Under the pieces are notes generated by a model. That model worked only from the letters and a program-made list of their open reading frames with translations. It did not search any database and had not been told where the DNA came from. The translations under genes were made by a program, and so were the position numbers. A stretch of DNA of 64,000 nt from BOKV01 sp041397525. GTDB lineage: Bacteria > Pseudomonadota > Alphaproteobacteria > Rhizobiales > Rhizobiaceae. Location of the stretch: positions 620,001-684,000 of the forward strand of contig JAWKWL010000001.1 of assembly GCA_041397525.1 (NCBI GenBank). The letters run 5' to 3'. Shown piece by piece: positions 52,882 to 62,020 of the stretch. Within the stretch, counting starts at the first letter, position 1. Each line of letters starts with the position of its first letter.

Positions 52882-54132
52882 TCAACTGGCGAACCTGTTC
52901 AAGCGATAAGGTGCGGGATCTGTATACGGTGTCGCACCGCTGATTATCTGCGCCAGCAACAGGCCGGTTGCCGGGCCCAGCGTCAGGCCATGATGCGCAT
53001 GGCCGAAATTGAACCACAGACCCGGTACATCAGATGATCCTCCAATCACCGGCAACATGTCAGGCATTACCGGCCTTGAGCCCATCCACGGCTTTTCCTC
53101 GACCGCTTCACCCAGATCAACAATCTCGCACGCCAGCGGCAGGCAGCGCCCGACCTGCACTGGATTGAAAGGCGCATCAATCGCGGCAAATTCCGCCCCG
53201 GTGGTCAGGCGAATGCCGTTCACCATTGGCGCAAGCACATAGCCCTTGTCATCATCCAGGATCGGCCGGTTCAGGTACGTATTACCCTTGGCCTTGAAAT
53301 GCTGGTGATAGCCGCGCTTCACCCCGAGCGGCGAGCGGATGCCAAACTTGTCGAGCAGCAATTGCGACCATGGACCCAGCGCCACCACTGCCTGACTGGC
53401 GCGGACCCTGCCACCGACCGTGAAGACGCTACCGTGTCGTTGCAGAGTGTTTGCGTCACCCCTCTCGATGACCCCGCCGATCTTGCGGAACAAATCCGCA
53501 TAGGCAGTTGACAACCCGCCGGGGTCACTCACTGTCCAGGGATCGCAGTAGTGCACGGCATGGGCAATTCGGGACACATTGACATGCGGTTCCAGCTCGG
53601 CGAGTTCAGTTAGCCCAAGAGCTGAAGCACTGATGCCGATGGCATCGAGCTCCGCCATTTCGCGCTCGGCAGCTGCAATTCCGGCATTTGAGCGCAAGAG
53701 TTTAATCCAGCCGCCTTTCGCAATCAGCGATATTGCCCCCGCCTCGCTTGCGAGCGCTTCATGGCTGGTCAGACAGCGCTCGAACAGCGGAAGATTGGCC
53801 TCGAATGTCCTCCTGGCGGTTTGCCGGTTCGATGCCAGGAAATAGCGCAACAGGAAGGGTGCGACCTTGAAGGCCGACGTTATCTGGTAATGCGCTTCCG
53901 GGCGCAGGTTCAGCGCATATAGCAGCAGCTTTCCCGGTTCGCGGGGAAAGAGATAGGGATGCACGCCCTCTCTCTGGATGATCCCTGCATTGCCGTAACT
54001 GGTTTCACGACCCGGTTCCCGCCGGTCCACCAGCACCGTTTCCAGGCCGGATTTCTGCAGGTGGATTGCCGTGGAAATGCCGACAATACCTGCGCCCAGT
54101 ACCATGGCATCAAACATGCGTTGACTTGCCAT
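52882..54132 (-). CDS. FAD-dependent oxidoreductase, D-amino-acid dehydrogenase (DadA)-like
   Basis: A 416-residue DAO-family flavoprotein. The FAD-binding motif is VLGAGIVGISTAIHLQKSG near the N-terminus, then DRREPGRETSYGNAGIIQ. The C-terminal part has GSRPVMPDMLPVIGGSSDVPG and NFGHAHHGLTLGPATG, as in DadA-type dehydrogenases that oxidise D-amino acids or N-methyl amino acids. The substrate is not certain. It lies three bases from the EamA gene and 34 bases upstream of the TerB gene on the same strand. Confidence 0.87.
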   Translation of the reverse strand: MASQRMFDAMVLGAGIVGISTAIHLQKSGLETVLVDRREPGRETSYGNAGIIQREGVHPYLFPREPGKLLLYALNLRPEAHYQITSAFKVAPFLLRYFLASNRQTARRTFEANLPLFERCLTSHEALASEAGAISLIAKGGWIKLLRSNAGIAAAEREMAELDAIGISASALGLTELAELEPHVNVSRIAHAVHYCDPWTVSDPGGLSTAYADLFRKIGGVIERGDANTLQRHGSVFTVGGRVRASQAVVALGPWSQLLLDKFGIRSPLGVKRGYHQHFKAKGNTYLNRPILDDDKGYVLAPMVNGIRLTTGAEFAAIDAPFNPVQVGRCLPLACEIVDLGEAVEEKPWMGSRPVMPDMLPVIGGSSDVPGLWFNFGHAHHGLTLGPATGLLLAQIISGATPYTDPAPYRLNRFAS

Positions 54133-54135
54133 GAC

Positions 54136-54573
54136 CTACACTTTCCACGATACCAACAGCACACCGGCAAGGATCAATACCACACCGAACCAGTTGGCAG
54201 GTGCCAGTTTCTCACCGAGGAAAATGACGCCGAAAATCGCGACCAGCACGATGGACAGTTTGTCGAGCGGGGCAACGCGCGCAGCATCCCCCAGTTTGAG
54301 TGCCCGGAAATAGGCAAGCCAGGACGCACCGGTGGCAAGTGCCGACAGGGTCAGGAAAAGCCATGTCCTGCCGCTGAGCGTGCCGGGCGATTGCCATTTT
54401 CCCATCACCGACAGCATCACCAGAAGCACCGCCGCAATGATCAGGGTGCGGATGAAGGTCGCAAAGTCGCTGTCGACATTCTCGATGCCAACCTTGGCGA
54501 ATATGGCGGTCATTGCCGCAAACACCGCTGCCGCGATTGCCCAGAACTGCCAGCTATTGTTAAGGCTACTCAT
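54136..54573 (-). CDS. Single-repeat EamA family membrane protein
   Basis: A 145-residue protein with five predicted helices, one EamA unit instead of the usual two. It has FAAMTAIFAKVGIENVDSDFATFIR near the start (split over helix one and the loop) and the C-terminal FLGEKLAPANWFGVVLILAGVLLVS. Such half-size transporters probably dimerise. The start at 54573 follows GGGAG; the open frame to 54660 has no support. It may export a product linked to the adjacent DadA-like enzyme, by position only. Confidence 0.8.
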   Translation of the reverse strand: MSSLNNSWQFWAIAAAVFAAMTAIFAKVGIENVDSDFATFIRTLIIAAVLLVMLSVMGKWQSPGTLSGRTWLFLTLSALATGASWLAYFRALKLGDAARVAPLDKLSIVLVAIFGVIFLGEKLAPANWFGVVLILAGVLLVSWKV

Positions 54574-54692
54574 CCGCAGCTCCCGTTGAGACTTGCCCCC
54601 CGCCACTCTTGAAACCGCCAATGAAACATGCGGTCGCAAATGCGGTGAATTGTTAAACACCGTGCCCTATCCTGTTTGGGAAGGGAAGCTGG

Positions 54693-55403
54693 ATGACAAG
54701 CAGAAAGTCCAAGAGCGTTTGCATGGTGTTTGCCGGGTTCGGCATGATCCTGCTATGGGGGGCAATATCAGGAAGCCTTGGCCTCACCTCCCTTGACCCT
54801 TTCTGCAAAACGACTGCGAAATATGAAGCCACCGCAGTTATCTCATGGCAGGGTCAACAATACACCTCTACAATAACACGCCTGAACCGCCGGTCCCGTG
54901 ACTGGATCTACAACTTGAACAGCAACGGCTGTGGCGAAACAAAGGGAACTTCCCATATTTTCCGTACCATGGGAAATCAGGCCATTCTGCTAAATTCACG
55001 TATTTGCAATGCCGCGGAAACGGCGCTGACCAAACGAAAGCCGGTAGACGTCGCAAAGCTGTGTGAACGCAAGCCCGGTCCCAACCGGGTATCGGGGTTC
55101 GTGATCGACAACGCCGATAACCCTGCAATGTGGCAGCACTTCTGGTTCACCGGGCAAAAGCCACCAGAGGTGCCAGGATATGATGGTATCCGGCTTGTAT
55201 CCCTCACCGCCGTTAAAACGAGTGCCAAGCCAAGTGACAATTATGACGAACTGGTGCCGCATCTGCTAGCCGTGAAATATTTGCACCTGCGTGACCCGGA
55301 CCGGCGACCGTTTCATCCTTGTGGTCTGATCGCCCATTCGCGTGGCAAAAGCAGCGGGAGCGGTGGTCGTCGGCAAATACCGTATGGCGAGTTTCTCAAA
55401 TAG
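54693..55403 (+). CDS. Exported protein of unknown function
   Basis: A 236-residue protein that I do not recognise. The start follows GGGAAGCTGG. One hydrophobic segment (about residues 10-30) could be a signal anchor. The remainder looks extracytoplasmic, with cysteines near residues 38, 79, 104, 123 and 201, and a central part containing GFVIDNADNPAMWQHFWFTG. The C-terminal tail is basic and Gly/Ser-rich. It stands alone between divergent and convergent neighbours and has no operon partner. Confidence 0.55.
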   Translation: MTSRKSKSVCMVFAGFGMILLWGAISGSLGLTSLDPFCKTTAKYEATAVISWQGQQYTSTITRLNRRSRDWIYNLNSNGCGETKGTSHIFRTMGNQAILLNSRICNAAETALTKRKPVDVAKLCERKPGPNRVSGFVIDNADNPAMWQHFWFTGQKPPEVPGYDGIRLVSLTAVKTSAKPSDNYDELVPHLLAVKYLHLRDPDRRPFHPCGLIAHSRGKSSGSGGRRQIPYGEFLK

Positions 55404-55422
55404 GTCGCCGCCCCACCACCTG

Positions 55423-56061
55423 TCAGAACTCCACGCCGACCTGTGCTTTCACACCTGAGCGGAAAGGGTGCTTGACCATCTCCATTTCTGTCACCAGATC
55501 GGCGAATTCAATCAGCTCTTCCTTGGCATTGCGCCCGGTGATGATGACATGCTTCATTTCCGGCTTGCCCCGCAGGAAAGCGATCACGTCATTGATATCG
55601 AGATAGTCATAACGCAGCACGATGTTCAATTCGTCGAGCAACACCATGTCGAGCTTCTCGTCCATGATCATTGCCTTGGCCTTTTCCCAGGCACCCGATG
55701 CTGCCGCGATGTCGCGTGAGCGGTCCTGCGTCTCCCAGGTGAAGCCCTCGCCCATTGTCGCCATTTCGACCTGGTCCGGGAAAGCCTCCAGCACCTTGCG
55801 TTCACCGGTTCCCCATTTGCCCTTGACGAACTGCACCACACCGACGCGCATGCCGTTGCCAATCGCGCGAAACACCATGCCGAAGGCAGCCGTCGACTTG
55901 CCTTTGCCCTTGCCGGTATGGACCATCACGAGGCCTTTCTCGATGGTCTTGGTCGCGATGATCTTGTCGCGCGCCGCCTTCTTCTTTTTCATCTTTTCGG
56001 CATGGCGGGCGTTGAGTTCCTCCTCGCTCATGTTTTTCAGTGCTTCGGATTTCTCGCCCAT
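55423..56061 (-). CDS. cobO: Cob(I)yrinic acid a,c-diamide adenosyltransferase CobO
   Basis: Adds the 5'-deoxyadenosyl ligand to reduced cobalt, 212 residues, CobA/BtuR type. It has the P-loop HTGKGKGKSTAAFGM, FVKGKWGTGERK and DELNIVLRYDYLD. The N-terminal 35 residues are Lys/Glu-rich, as in rhizobial CobO. The start follows GAGGGAAC. It is the last gene of the riboswitch-controlled operon, nine bases after the cupin gene. Confidence 0.95.
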   Translation of the reverse strand: MGEKSEALKNMSEEELNARHAEKMKKKKAARDKIIATKTIEKGLVMVHTGKGKGKSTAAFGMVFRAIGNGMRVGVVQFVKGKWGTGERKVLEAFPDQVEMATMGEGFTWETQDRSRDIAAASGAWEKAKAMIMDEKLDMVLLDELNIVLRYDYLDINDVIAFLRGKPEMKHVIITGRNAKEELIEFADLVTEMEMVKHPFRSGVKAQVGVEF

Positions 56062-56070
56062 GATGTTCCC

Positions 56071-56652
56071 TCAGTAATTTCCCTTTTGCGCCAGATCACC
56101 GCCGCGCCATATCCACAACGCCAGCATCGGCGTTTGTCCGCATCGTATCGCATGCGGCAGGTTTGTTGTGTGAAAAATGAAGTCGCCGGCTGCACGGACG
56201 CGATGAGGCTCGCCGCCGCTGCTCCACTCACCATTGCCGGTCATGGGAATGTAGATTTCCTCCGCGACGTGCCAGTGGTCAGGATATTGGATATGTGGCC
56301 CATACAGCACCAGCCCCGCTGCGATTTCGTCACTGATGAAATGGCCCTTGGTCCCGATCAATTCGACATGCGCGTAATTGTCGAAAAAATACTGGCCAAA
56401 ATCATCAGGCGTATAGGAGCGCCGCCAATTGAGCTCGCGGCCCTGCGCAAGAAACGCCTCTACCAACGCCAATTCACGCTTGCCGGCATGCGCCAGAACC
56501 CCGGGCAGATGCCGGACCGGGTCAAGCGGAAGGGGCGGCAGTTCACGTTCTTCCAGGTTCCAGTCAAATCCGTCGAACCATTGCGCGATAACGGGTTCCG
56601 GCCGCGCCATCACATAGTCACGAAACTCGCCAAGCAAGGTTCTCATAGTCAT
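56071..56652 (-). CDS. DMSP-lyase-like cupin protein
   Basis: A 193-residue protein whose C-terminal half is a cupin barrel. The motif HWHVAEEIYIP gives His128, Glu132 and Tyr134, and a further His167 lies in NLPHAIR. Spacing and identity match, as I recall them, the metal ligands and catalytic Tyr of the dimethylsulfoniopropionate lyase DddQ (His125, Glu129, Tyr131, His163). The N-terminal half is helical, also as in DddL/DddQ-like proteins. It lies between cobN and cobO and overlaps the cobN stop, so its physiological role may concern cobalamin instead. Activity on DMSP is unproven. Confidence 0.7.
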   Translation of the reverse strand: MTMRTLLGEFRDYVMARPEPVIAQWFDGFDWNLEERELPPLPLDPVRHLPGVLAHAGKRELALVEAFLAQGRELNWRRSYTPDDFGQYFFDNYAHVELIGTKGHFISDEIAAGLVLYGPHIQYPDHWHVAEEIYIPMTGNGEWSSGGEPHRVRAAGDFIFHTTNLPHAIRCGQTPMLALWIWRGGDLAQKGNY

Positions 56653-59600
56653 CACGCATTGTCCCCGATCAGTGTTCCGAGCTGAAATCTCGCCGAGTTC
56701 GACTTCGGCGTCCACAGACCGCGCTCAATCGCTTCCTGGAACCGTTCCGCCATCTCGCGCAACGCAGACGGATTGTTTTGCGCAATGAAATCGCGCACAG
56801 CGTCATCGCCAATCCATGCCTCATGCACCAGGTCGAAATGGTGACTGCGCACCGCGCCCGTGGTGGCAGCAAAGGCAAACATGTAATCAAGCGTAGCCGC
56901 CATCTCGAAGGCCCCCTTGTAGCCATGGCGCATGACACCGGCGATCCATTTCGGATTGGCGCAACGCCCGCGCACAATACGCGCTATTTCCTCCTCAAGT
57001 GCGCGCACTACCGGCTTTTCCGGTCGGGAATGATCATTGTGATAGACCGAAGGCCGCACGCCCGAGACATGCTCGACAGCCACCGCCATCCCGCCTTCAA
57101 ACTGGTAATAGTCATCGCTGTCGAGAAGATCATGCTCCCGATTGTCCTGGTTGTGGATGACGGCCTCCATACCGGCAAGCCTGCCCCGGAACGTCTCGCG
57201 GTCTTCAATCCCCTCTTCTACCGCGCCATAGGCATGGCTGCCCCATGCAAGATAAGCCTCGGCAAGATCGCCTTTTCGCTCCCATCCCTTTTCATCGATA
57301 AGTGCCTGTAAACCGGCCCCATAGGCTCCGGGTTTGGAACCAAAGATGCGATAGCCGCTGCGCCGTGCAGCTTCACCGGCTTCAACGCCCTGGGCAAGCA
57401 ATCGCGAAAGCTCTTCCCGCATGCGCACGGCCAGCGGATTGTCGCCCGCTTCTTCATCCAGCGCACCAACGGACCGCACGGCCTTGTCGAACAATTCGAT
57501 CTGCGCCGGGAAGGCATCGCGGAAAAACCCGGAAATCCGTAGCGTAACATCGACGCGCGGGCGGCCAAGCTCGGCAAGCGTGATGACCTCATAACCGGTG
57601 ACACGCCGCGAGCCATGCTCCCAAACCGGCTTCACACCGATGAGGGCCATCGCCTGCGCAATGTCGTCGCCCCCCGTGCGCATATTGGACGTGCCCCATA
57701 CCGACAGACCAAGACTGGTCGGCCAGTCGCCATGGTCCTGCCGGTAGCGGGTGATCAGCAGTTCGGCCGATTTCCGGCCGAGTTCCCAGGCAGTGGGTGT
57801 CGGAACCGCACGGCAATCGACGGAATAGAAATTTCGCCCCGTCGGCAGTACATCCGGCCGTCCGCGCGTGGGTGCTCCCGATGGGCCAGGAGCAACAAAA
57901 CGCCCCGAAAGACCCGTCATCAGCCCGTCCAGTTCCGCCGCTCCGCAACCCTCCAGCACCGGAATTACCCGATCACACACCTGTCCAAGCACCATGGCCA
58001 CCAATGGCCAGTCACGGGGGCACTGCGCCCCGCCATCAACCAGCTTGACCGCCAGCAATTCAATGCGTTCCACAGTGTCGCCAAAGCTGCGCCACGGATC
58101 CGCTGACACCGATTGCAGCAGCACGGGTCTTGGTCCCTCCCATGCCGCCGCCATGTCGCAGTCAAGCGGATCAAACGCCAGCCCGGCGTCGGTGGCAATT
58201 GCCCTTTGCAGGCTGGCATTGCCATTCAGTCCATCACCACGCGGCAGCCGCACCAATGCCACCGCTAGGTCGTTCAGCAACCGCCCGCCAGGTGCCTGGC
58301 CGAACACATGCAGCCCGTCGCGGATCTGCAATTCCTTCAACTCGCACAGCCATGCATCAAGCTTGGTCAGCTTTTCGGCGTCATCATCAATACCGGCAAT
58401 CCCGGCATCCTTGTCGATGCCACTGTCCTCGACGAGGTCGATGATCTGTTTCGCCAGATGCCGCACCCTCCGCGGATCATGCCCCGATGCATCGTAATAT
58501 TCATCGACCAACGCTTCGAGATCGCGCAGCGGCCCATGGCTTTCTGCCCGCGTCAGCGGCGGCGTCAGGTGATCGACAATGACCGCAGAGCTGCGCCGCT
58601 TGGCCTGGCTGCCTTCACCCGGGTCATTGACGATAAACGGATAGAGATGCGGCAGCGGCCCGAACACGGCCTCGGGATAGCACTCGGCCGAAAGCGCCAG
58701 CGCCTTGCCCGGCAGCCACTCCATGTTTCCATGCTTGCCCATATGCACAAAGGCATGCGCGCCAAACTGTTCCCGAAGATAGGCATAGAAGGCGAAATAG
58801 CCATGCGGCGGCACAAGGTCCGGCGAATGGTAACTATCGCTCGGGTCGATATTGTAGCCTCGCGCCGGTTGGATACCGACGGCAACATTTCCAGACACGT
58901 CCAGCGGAAGCGCAAACTCGCCGCGATCACCCAGAAAATACGGGTCTGATTCCGGCTTGCCCCAGCGTTCACATACGCCGTCGCGCACCGCACGCGGCAG
59001 GCTATCGTAAAATGCCTTGTATTCCGCAAGCGGCAGCACGGCCCGGATTTCACGGCCATCGTTTCCGGCATTGGTTGGGCCAGCCATGAGATGTTCAATC
59101 AGCCTCTGCCCGTCCAGTGGCAGCGAGCCGGTCGCATATCCATGCGCTTTCATCCGCTTCAACACTTCCGCAGTGCCTTGAGGCGTATCAAGCCCGACAC
59201 CATTGCCAAGCCTGCCATCACGGTTCGGGTAATTGGCAAGTACGATCGCCACCTTGCGCTGTGAAACAGGCGCGTGGCGCAGCCGTGCCCAGTTAGCCGC
59301 AAGTCTCGCGACGAATTTCACCCTGTCCGGCTCTGGCTTGTGCGAAACAATATTGGTTTGCGTGAGCGGGTCATGCCGCCCCGCATGTTTGAAGGCGATG
59401 GCCCGTGCAAGAACCTTGCCGTCCACTTCCGGCAGCGCCACATTCATGGCGAGATCGCGTGCAGGCAATCCCTGCGATGACGCCTGCCAAGCTTCCACGC
59501 TGTTTGCTGCAAGCACCGCCTGCAGCACTACGGCACCCGTCTCGTCCAAAACGCCCGGAACATGCTCCTGCCCCGGCGAGGCAACCGCAAAGCCGGTGAG

Positions 59601-60395
59601 ATTAACGACTACGACAGGGCTTGCTTGCCGAAAGAGGCCGCGCACGGTTTCAACCGAGACACTGTCCTTGAGGCTCGACACGAAAACCGGCAAAGCGTTC
59701 ATGCCTACTTCCGCCAGCGCACCAACCAGCGACTTGATGGGCTCAAGCCCGCCGGACTGTACCAGCGCCCGATAAAAGCAGATCGCAGCAACCGACGCAT
59801 CCTTGCGCCAGATGTCAGCCAGCGCTGCGGGGGTGCAAATTCCCTTTCCCGGATACCACAACCCCGCCTTCAACAATGGCGTTGGCGCTTCCGGTTCGTC
59901 GTTGGAGGCACCAATGAGGAGATGGCATTTTCGGAGAAAATTGAGCGAATTCTGCGGGCCGCCCTGAACCAGATATTCGTGAAGCAGGTCACTGTCACTT
60001 GCCGCTACCGTACTAAACCGCGCAAGCCCAGGATCCGGCTTTTCGTCACCCGGCAGAACGGCCAGGGCAATACCCCTTTCAACTGACACGGCATGGAGTT
60101 TCTCAAGACCGTATGGCCAGTAGCCGGTACCGCCAAGCACCCGCGCCACGATCAGTTTCGCATGCGAAGCGGTTCGCTCGGCATAGGTATCGACCGACAT
60201 GGGGTGGGATAACTGCATCAAATTGGCAAGCCGCAGGCTCACTGCTTCTTCGCCAAGCTCCTGCTGCGCTGCCGCAAGGCTCGCAATCTCGCTATCTGCT
60301 GCCGAAAGCACGATGATGTCGCCCGGCGACTGGCCGAGGTCAACGGCTTCATTGCTCTCGTTCAACTGGCCTTTCTGGGCAAGAAGCAGATGCAT
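56652..60395 (-). CDS. cobN: Aerobic cobaltochelatase subunit CobN
   Basis: The large subunit of the ATP-dependent CobNST chelatase that inserts Co2+ into hydrogenobyrinic acid a,c-diamide, 1247 residues, as usual for CobN. Recognisable segments are VVNLTGFAVASPGQ, VGLDTPQGTAEVLKRMKAHGY, FVHMGKHGNMEWLPGKALALS, LSVWGTSNMRTGGDDIAQAMAL (split around the conserved Gly) and YKGAFEMAATLDYMFAFAA. CobS and CobT subunits are not in this window. It lies three bases after cobW and belongs to the riboswitch operon. Confidence 0.96.
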   Translation of the reverse strand: MHLLLAQKGQLNESNEAVDLGQSPGDIIVLSAADSEIASLAAAQQELGEEAVSLRLANLMQLSHPMSVDTYAERTASHAKLIVARVLGGTGYWPYGLEKLHAVSVERGIALAVLPGDEKPDPGLARFSTVAASDSDLLHEYLVQGGPQNSLNFLRKCHLLIGASNDEPEAPTPLLKAGLWYPGKGICTPAALADIWRKDASVAAICFYRALVQSGGLEPIKSLVGALAEVGMNALPVFVSSLKDSVSVETVRGLFRQASPVVVVNLTGFAVASPGQEHVPGVLDETGAVVLQAVLAANSVEAWQASSQGLPARDLAMNVALPEVDGKVLARAIAFKHAGRHDPLTQTNIVSHKPEPDRVKFVARLAANWARLRHAPVSQRKVAIVLANYPNRDGRLGNGVGLDTPQGTAEVLKRMKAHGYATGSLPLDGQRLIEHLMAGPTNAGNDGREIRAVLPLAEYKAFYDSLPRAVRDGVCERWGKPESDPYFLGDRGEFALPLDVSGNVAVGIQPARGYNIDPSDSYHSPDLVPPHGYFAFYAYLREQFGAHAFVHMGKHGNMEWLPGKALALSAECYPEAVFGPLPHLYPFIVNDPGEGSQAKRRSSAVIVDHLTPPLTRAESHGPLRDLEALVDEYYDASGHDPRRVRHLAKQIIDLVEDSGIDKDAGIAGIDDDAEKLTKLDAWLCELKELQIRDGLHVFGQAPGGRLLNDLAVALVRLPRGDGLNGNASLQRAIATDAGLAFDPLDCDMAAAWEGPRPVLLQSVSADPWRSFGDTVERIELLAVKLVDGGAQCPRDWPLVAMVLGQVCDRVIPVLEGCGAAELDGLMTGLSGRFVAPGPSGAPTRGRPDVLPTGRNFYSVDCRAVPTPTAWELGRKSAELLITRYRQDHGDWPTSLGLSVWGTSNMRTGGDDIAQAMALIGVKPVWEHGSRRVTGYEVITLAELGRPRVDVTLRISGFFRDAFPAQIELFDKAVRSVGALDEEAGDNPLAVRMREELSRLLAQGVEAGEAARRSGYRIFGSKPGAYGAGLQALIDEKGWERKGDLAEAYLAWGSHAYGAVEEGIEDRETFRGRLAGMEAVIHNQDNREHDLLDSDDYYQFEGGMAVAVEHVSGVRPSVYHNDHSRPEKPVVRALEEEIARIVRGRCANPKWIAGVMRHGYKGAFEMAATLDYMFAFAATTGAVRSHHFDLVHEAWIGDDAVRDFIAQNNPSALREMAERFQEAIERGLWTPKSNSARFQLGTLIGDNA

Positions 60396-60398
60396 GGA

Positions 60399-61469
60399 TC
60401 AGCCGAACGCGGCGTTGAGTTCCGCCTGGATCGATTGCTGGTCGAGGCCTTCTAGGCCAATCACGACAAGCCGTGTGCGCCTCGCTTCTCCCGCCTGCCA
60501 TTCACGGTCGAAATGGCTGTCAACGCGGTTGCCGACAGCCTGTACCTGCAGCCGCATCGGCTTGCCCGCGACATCGACAAACCCCTTCAGCCGCAGGATG
60601 TCGTGCTTTTCTATGACCGGCTTCAATCGCAGCGCAAATGCCTTGGCGTCGCTGACACTTTTCCCCTCGAAAACGAAACTCTCGAATTCATCATGGTCAT
60701 GGTCGTGTTCTTCACCCGATTCATGTTCCAGTTCGTGATGCGACTTCCGGTTGGCGACCTCGTTTTCCGTGGCGCTGTTGAGGCCGAGCAGGACGTCGAC
60801 CGGCAAAACGCCATTGGAGGCGCGAACCAGCTTGACCGCCCGCCCGACATGGCTGGCAACATCGCCCTCTACTTTTCCAAGCGTGGCATCATCAACGAGA
60901 TCGGACTTGTTGAGAATGATCATGTCGGCGCAAGTCAGCTGGTCCTCGAACAGTTCCTCAAGCGGACTTTCATGGTCCATTGCCTCATCCGCTGCGCGCT
61001 GTGCCTCAAGCGCATCATGGTCGTCGGCAAACCTGCCATCGGCAACCGCCCGGCTGTCGACCACCGTCACCACGCCATCCACGGTCACCCGCTCGCGGAT
61101 CTCGGGCCAGTTGAAGGCATTGACCAATGGCTGCGGCAGCGCCAGACCGGATGTCTCGATCACGATGTGATCGACCTTGCGGTCCTTTCCGATCAGCATC
61201 TGCATCGTTGGCACAAAGTCGTCTGCAACCGTACAGCAGATGCAGCCATTGGTGAGTTCGACGACATCGTCCTCGGAGCAGGTCTCAACGCCGCACCCTT
61301 TCAACACATCACCGTCAACGCCAAGGTCACCAAACTCATTGATGATCAGCGCAATGCGCCGCCCGCCGGCATTTTGCAGCATGTTGCGGATCAGCGTTGT
61401 CTTGCCCGCACCCAGAAAGCCGGTAATAACGGTTGCCGGTATCTTTGCCGCATCACGTGGAGTGTTCAT
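60399..61469 (-). CDS. cobW: Cobalt-handling GTPase CobW
   Basis: COG0523 metallochaperone GTPase, 356 residues. It has the P-loop GFLGAGKTTLIRN, the metal-binding CICC in NGCICCTVADDFVP, NKSDL and a His/Glu-rich stretch HHELEHESGEEHDHDHDE in the middle. The C-terminal CobW_C domain has LRLKGFVDVAGKPMRLQVQ. It is thought to deliver Co2+ for the chelatase. The start at 61469 overlaps the end of cobP by four bases. Confidence 0.95.
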   Translation of the reverse strand: MNTPRDAAKIPATVITGFLGAGKTTLIRNMLQNAGGRRIALIINEFGDLGVDGDVLKGCGVETCSEDDVVELTNGCICCTVADDFVPTMQMLIGKDRKVDHIVIETSGLALPQPLVNAFNWPEIRERVTVDGVVTVVDSRAVADGRFADDHDALEAQRAADEAMDHESPLEELFEDQLTCADMIILNKSDLVDDATLGKVEGDVASHVGRAVKLVRASNGVLPVDVLLGLNSATENEVANRKSHHELEHESGEEHDHDHDEFESFVFEGKSVSDAKAFALRLKPVIEKHDILRLKGFVDVAGKPMRLQVQAVGNRVDSHFDREWQAGEARRTRLVVIGLEGLDQQSIQAELNAAFG

Positions 61470-62020
61470 CGTCTTTCCCGATCTTCGTGTTCGTTCTTCA
61501 AAAGCAGCGGCAACCCGGCCGCTACAAACCAAACCGTATGCGCCACGGCAGCCATCTTCTGATTGGCAAGCCCGGCATGGTCACGAAATGCCCGAGCCAT
61601 CGCATTGTCTGGAACAATCCCCAATCCGGTTTCATTCGAGACGACAACAACAGGGACTTTAACCGTTGCCAGCATGTTTGCCAGCGTTTTGACTTCGCCC
61701 GCAATGTCTGCTTCAGCCATCATCAGGTTGGTAATCCACAGGGTCAGGCAATCGACCAATACGGCGTTGCCGACAGCCGCTTCCCCTTCAATTGCCTGCG
61801 CCAGTTGCAGCGGCGCCTCGACGGTTTTCCAGGATGATCCGCGCCGCGCCTTGTGCGCCGTAATCCGGTTTTCCATTTCGCCGTCCCAAGCCTGGCCTGT
61901 TGCCAGGTAGACCGGCGTCAGACCACTGGCCAGCACAAGCTTTTCAGCATGGGCACTCTTGCCGGACCGCGCGCCACCCAGAACAAAGGTGACGCCGCGT
62001 TCAAGCACTTGCCGGACCAT
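61466..62020 (-). CDS. cobP: Adenosylcobinamide kinase / guanylyltransferase CobP (CobU)
   Basis: Bifunctional nucleotide-loop enzyme of 184 residues. It has the P-loop LGGARSGKSAHAEKL, ITAHKARRG with the guanylylated His, VDCLTLWITNL and SNETGLGIVPDN. Named CobU in Salmonella. The start overlaps the cbtA end by 20 bases. Confidence 0.95.
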   Translation of the reverse strand: MVRQVLERGVTFVLGGARSGKSAHAEKLVLASGLTPVYLATGQAWDGEMENRITAHKARRGSSWKTVEAPLQLAQAIEGEAAVGNAVLVDCLTLWITNLMMAEADIAGEVKTLANMLATVKVPVVVVSNETGLGIVPDNAMARAFRDHAGLANQKMAAVAHTVWFVAAGLPLLLKNEHEDRERR

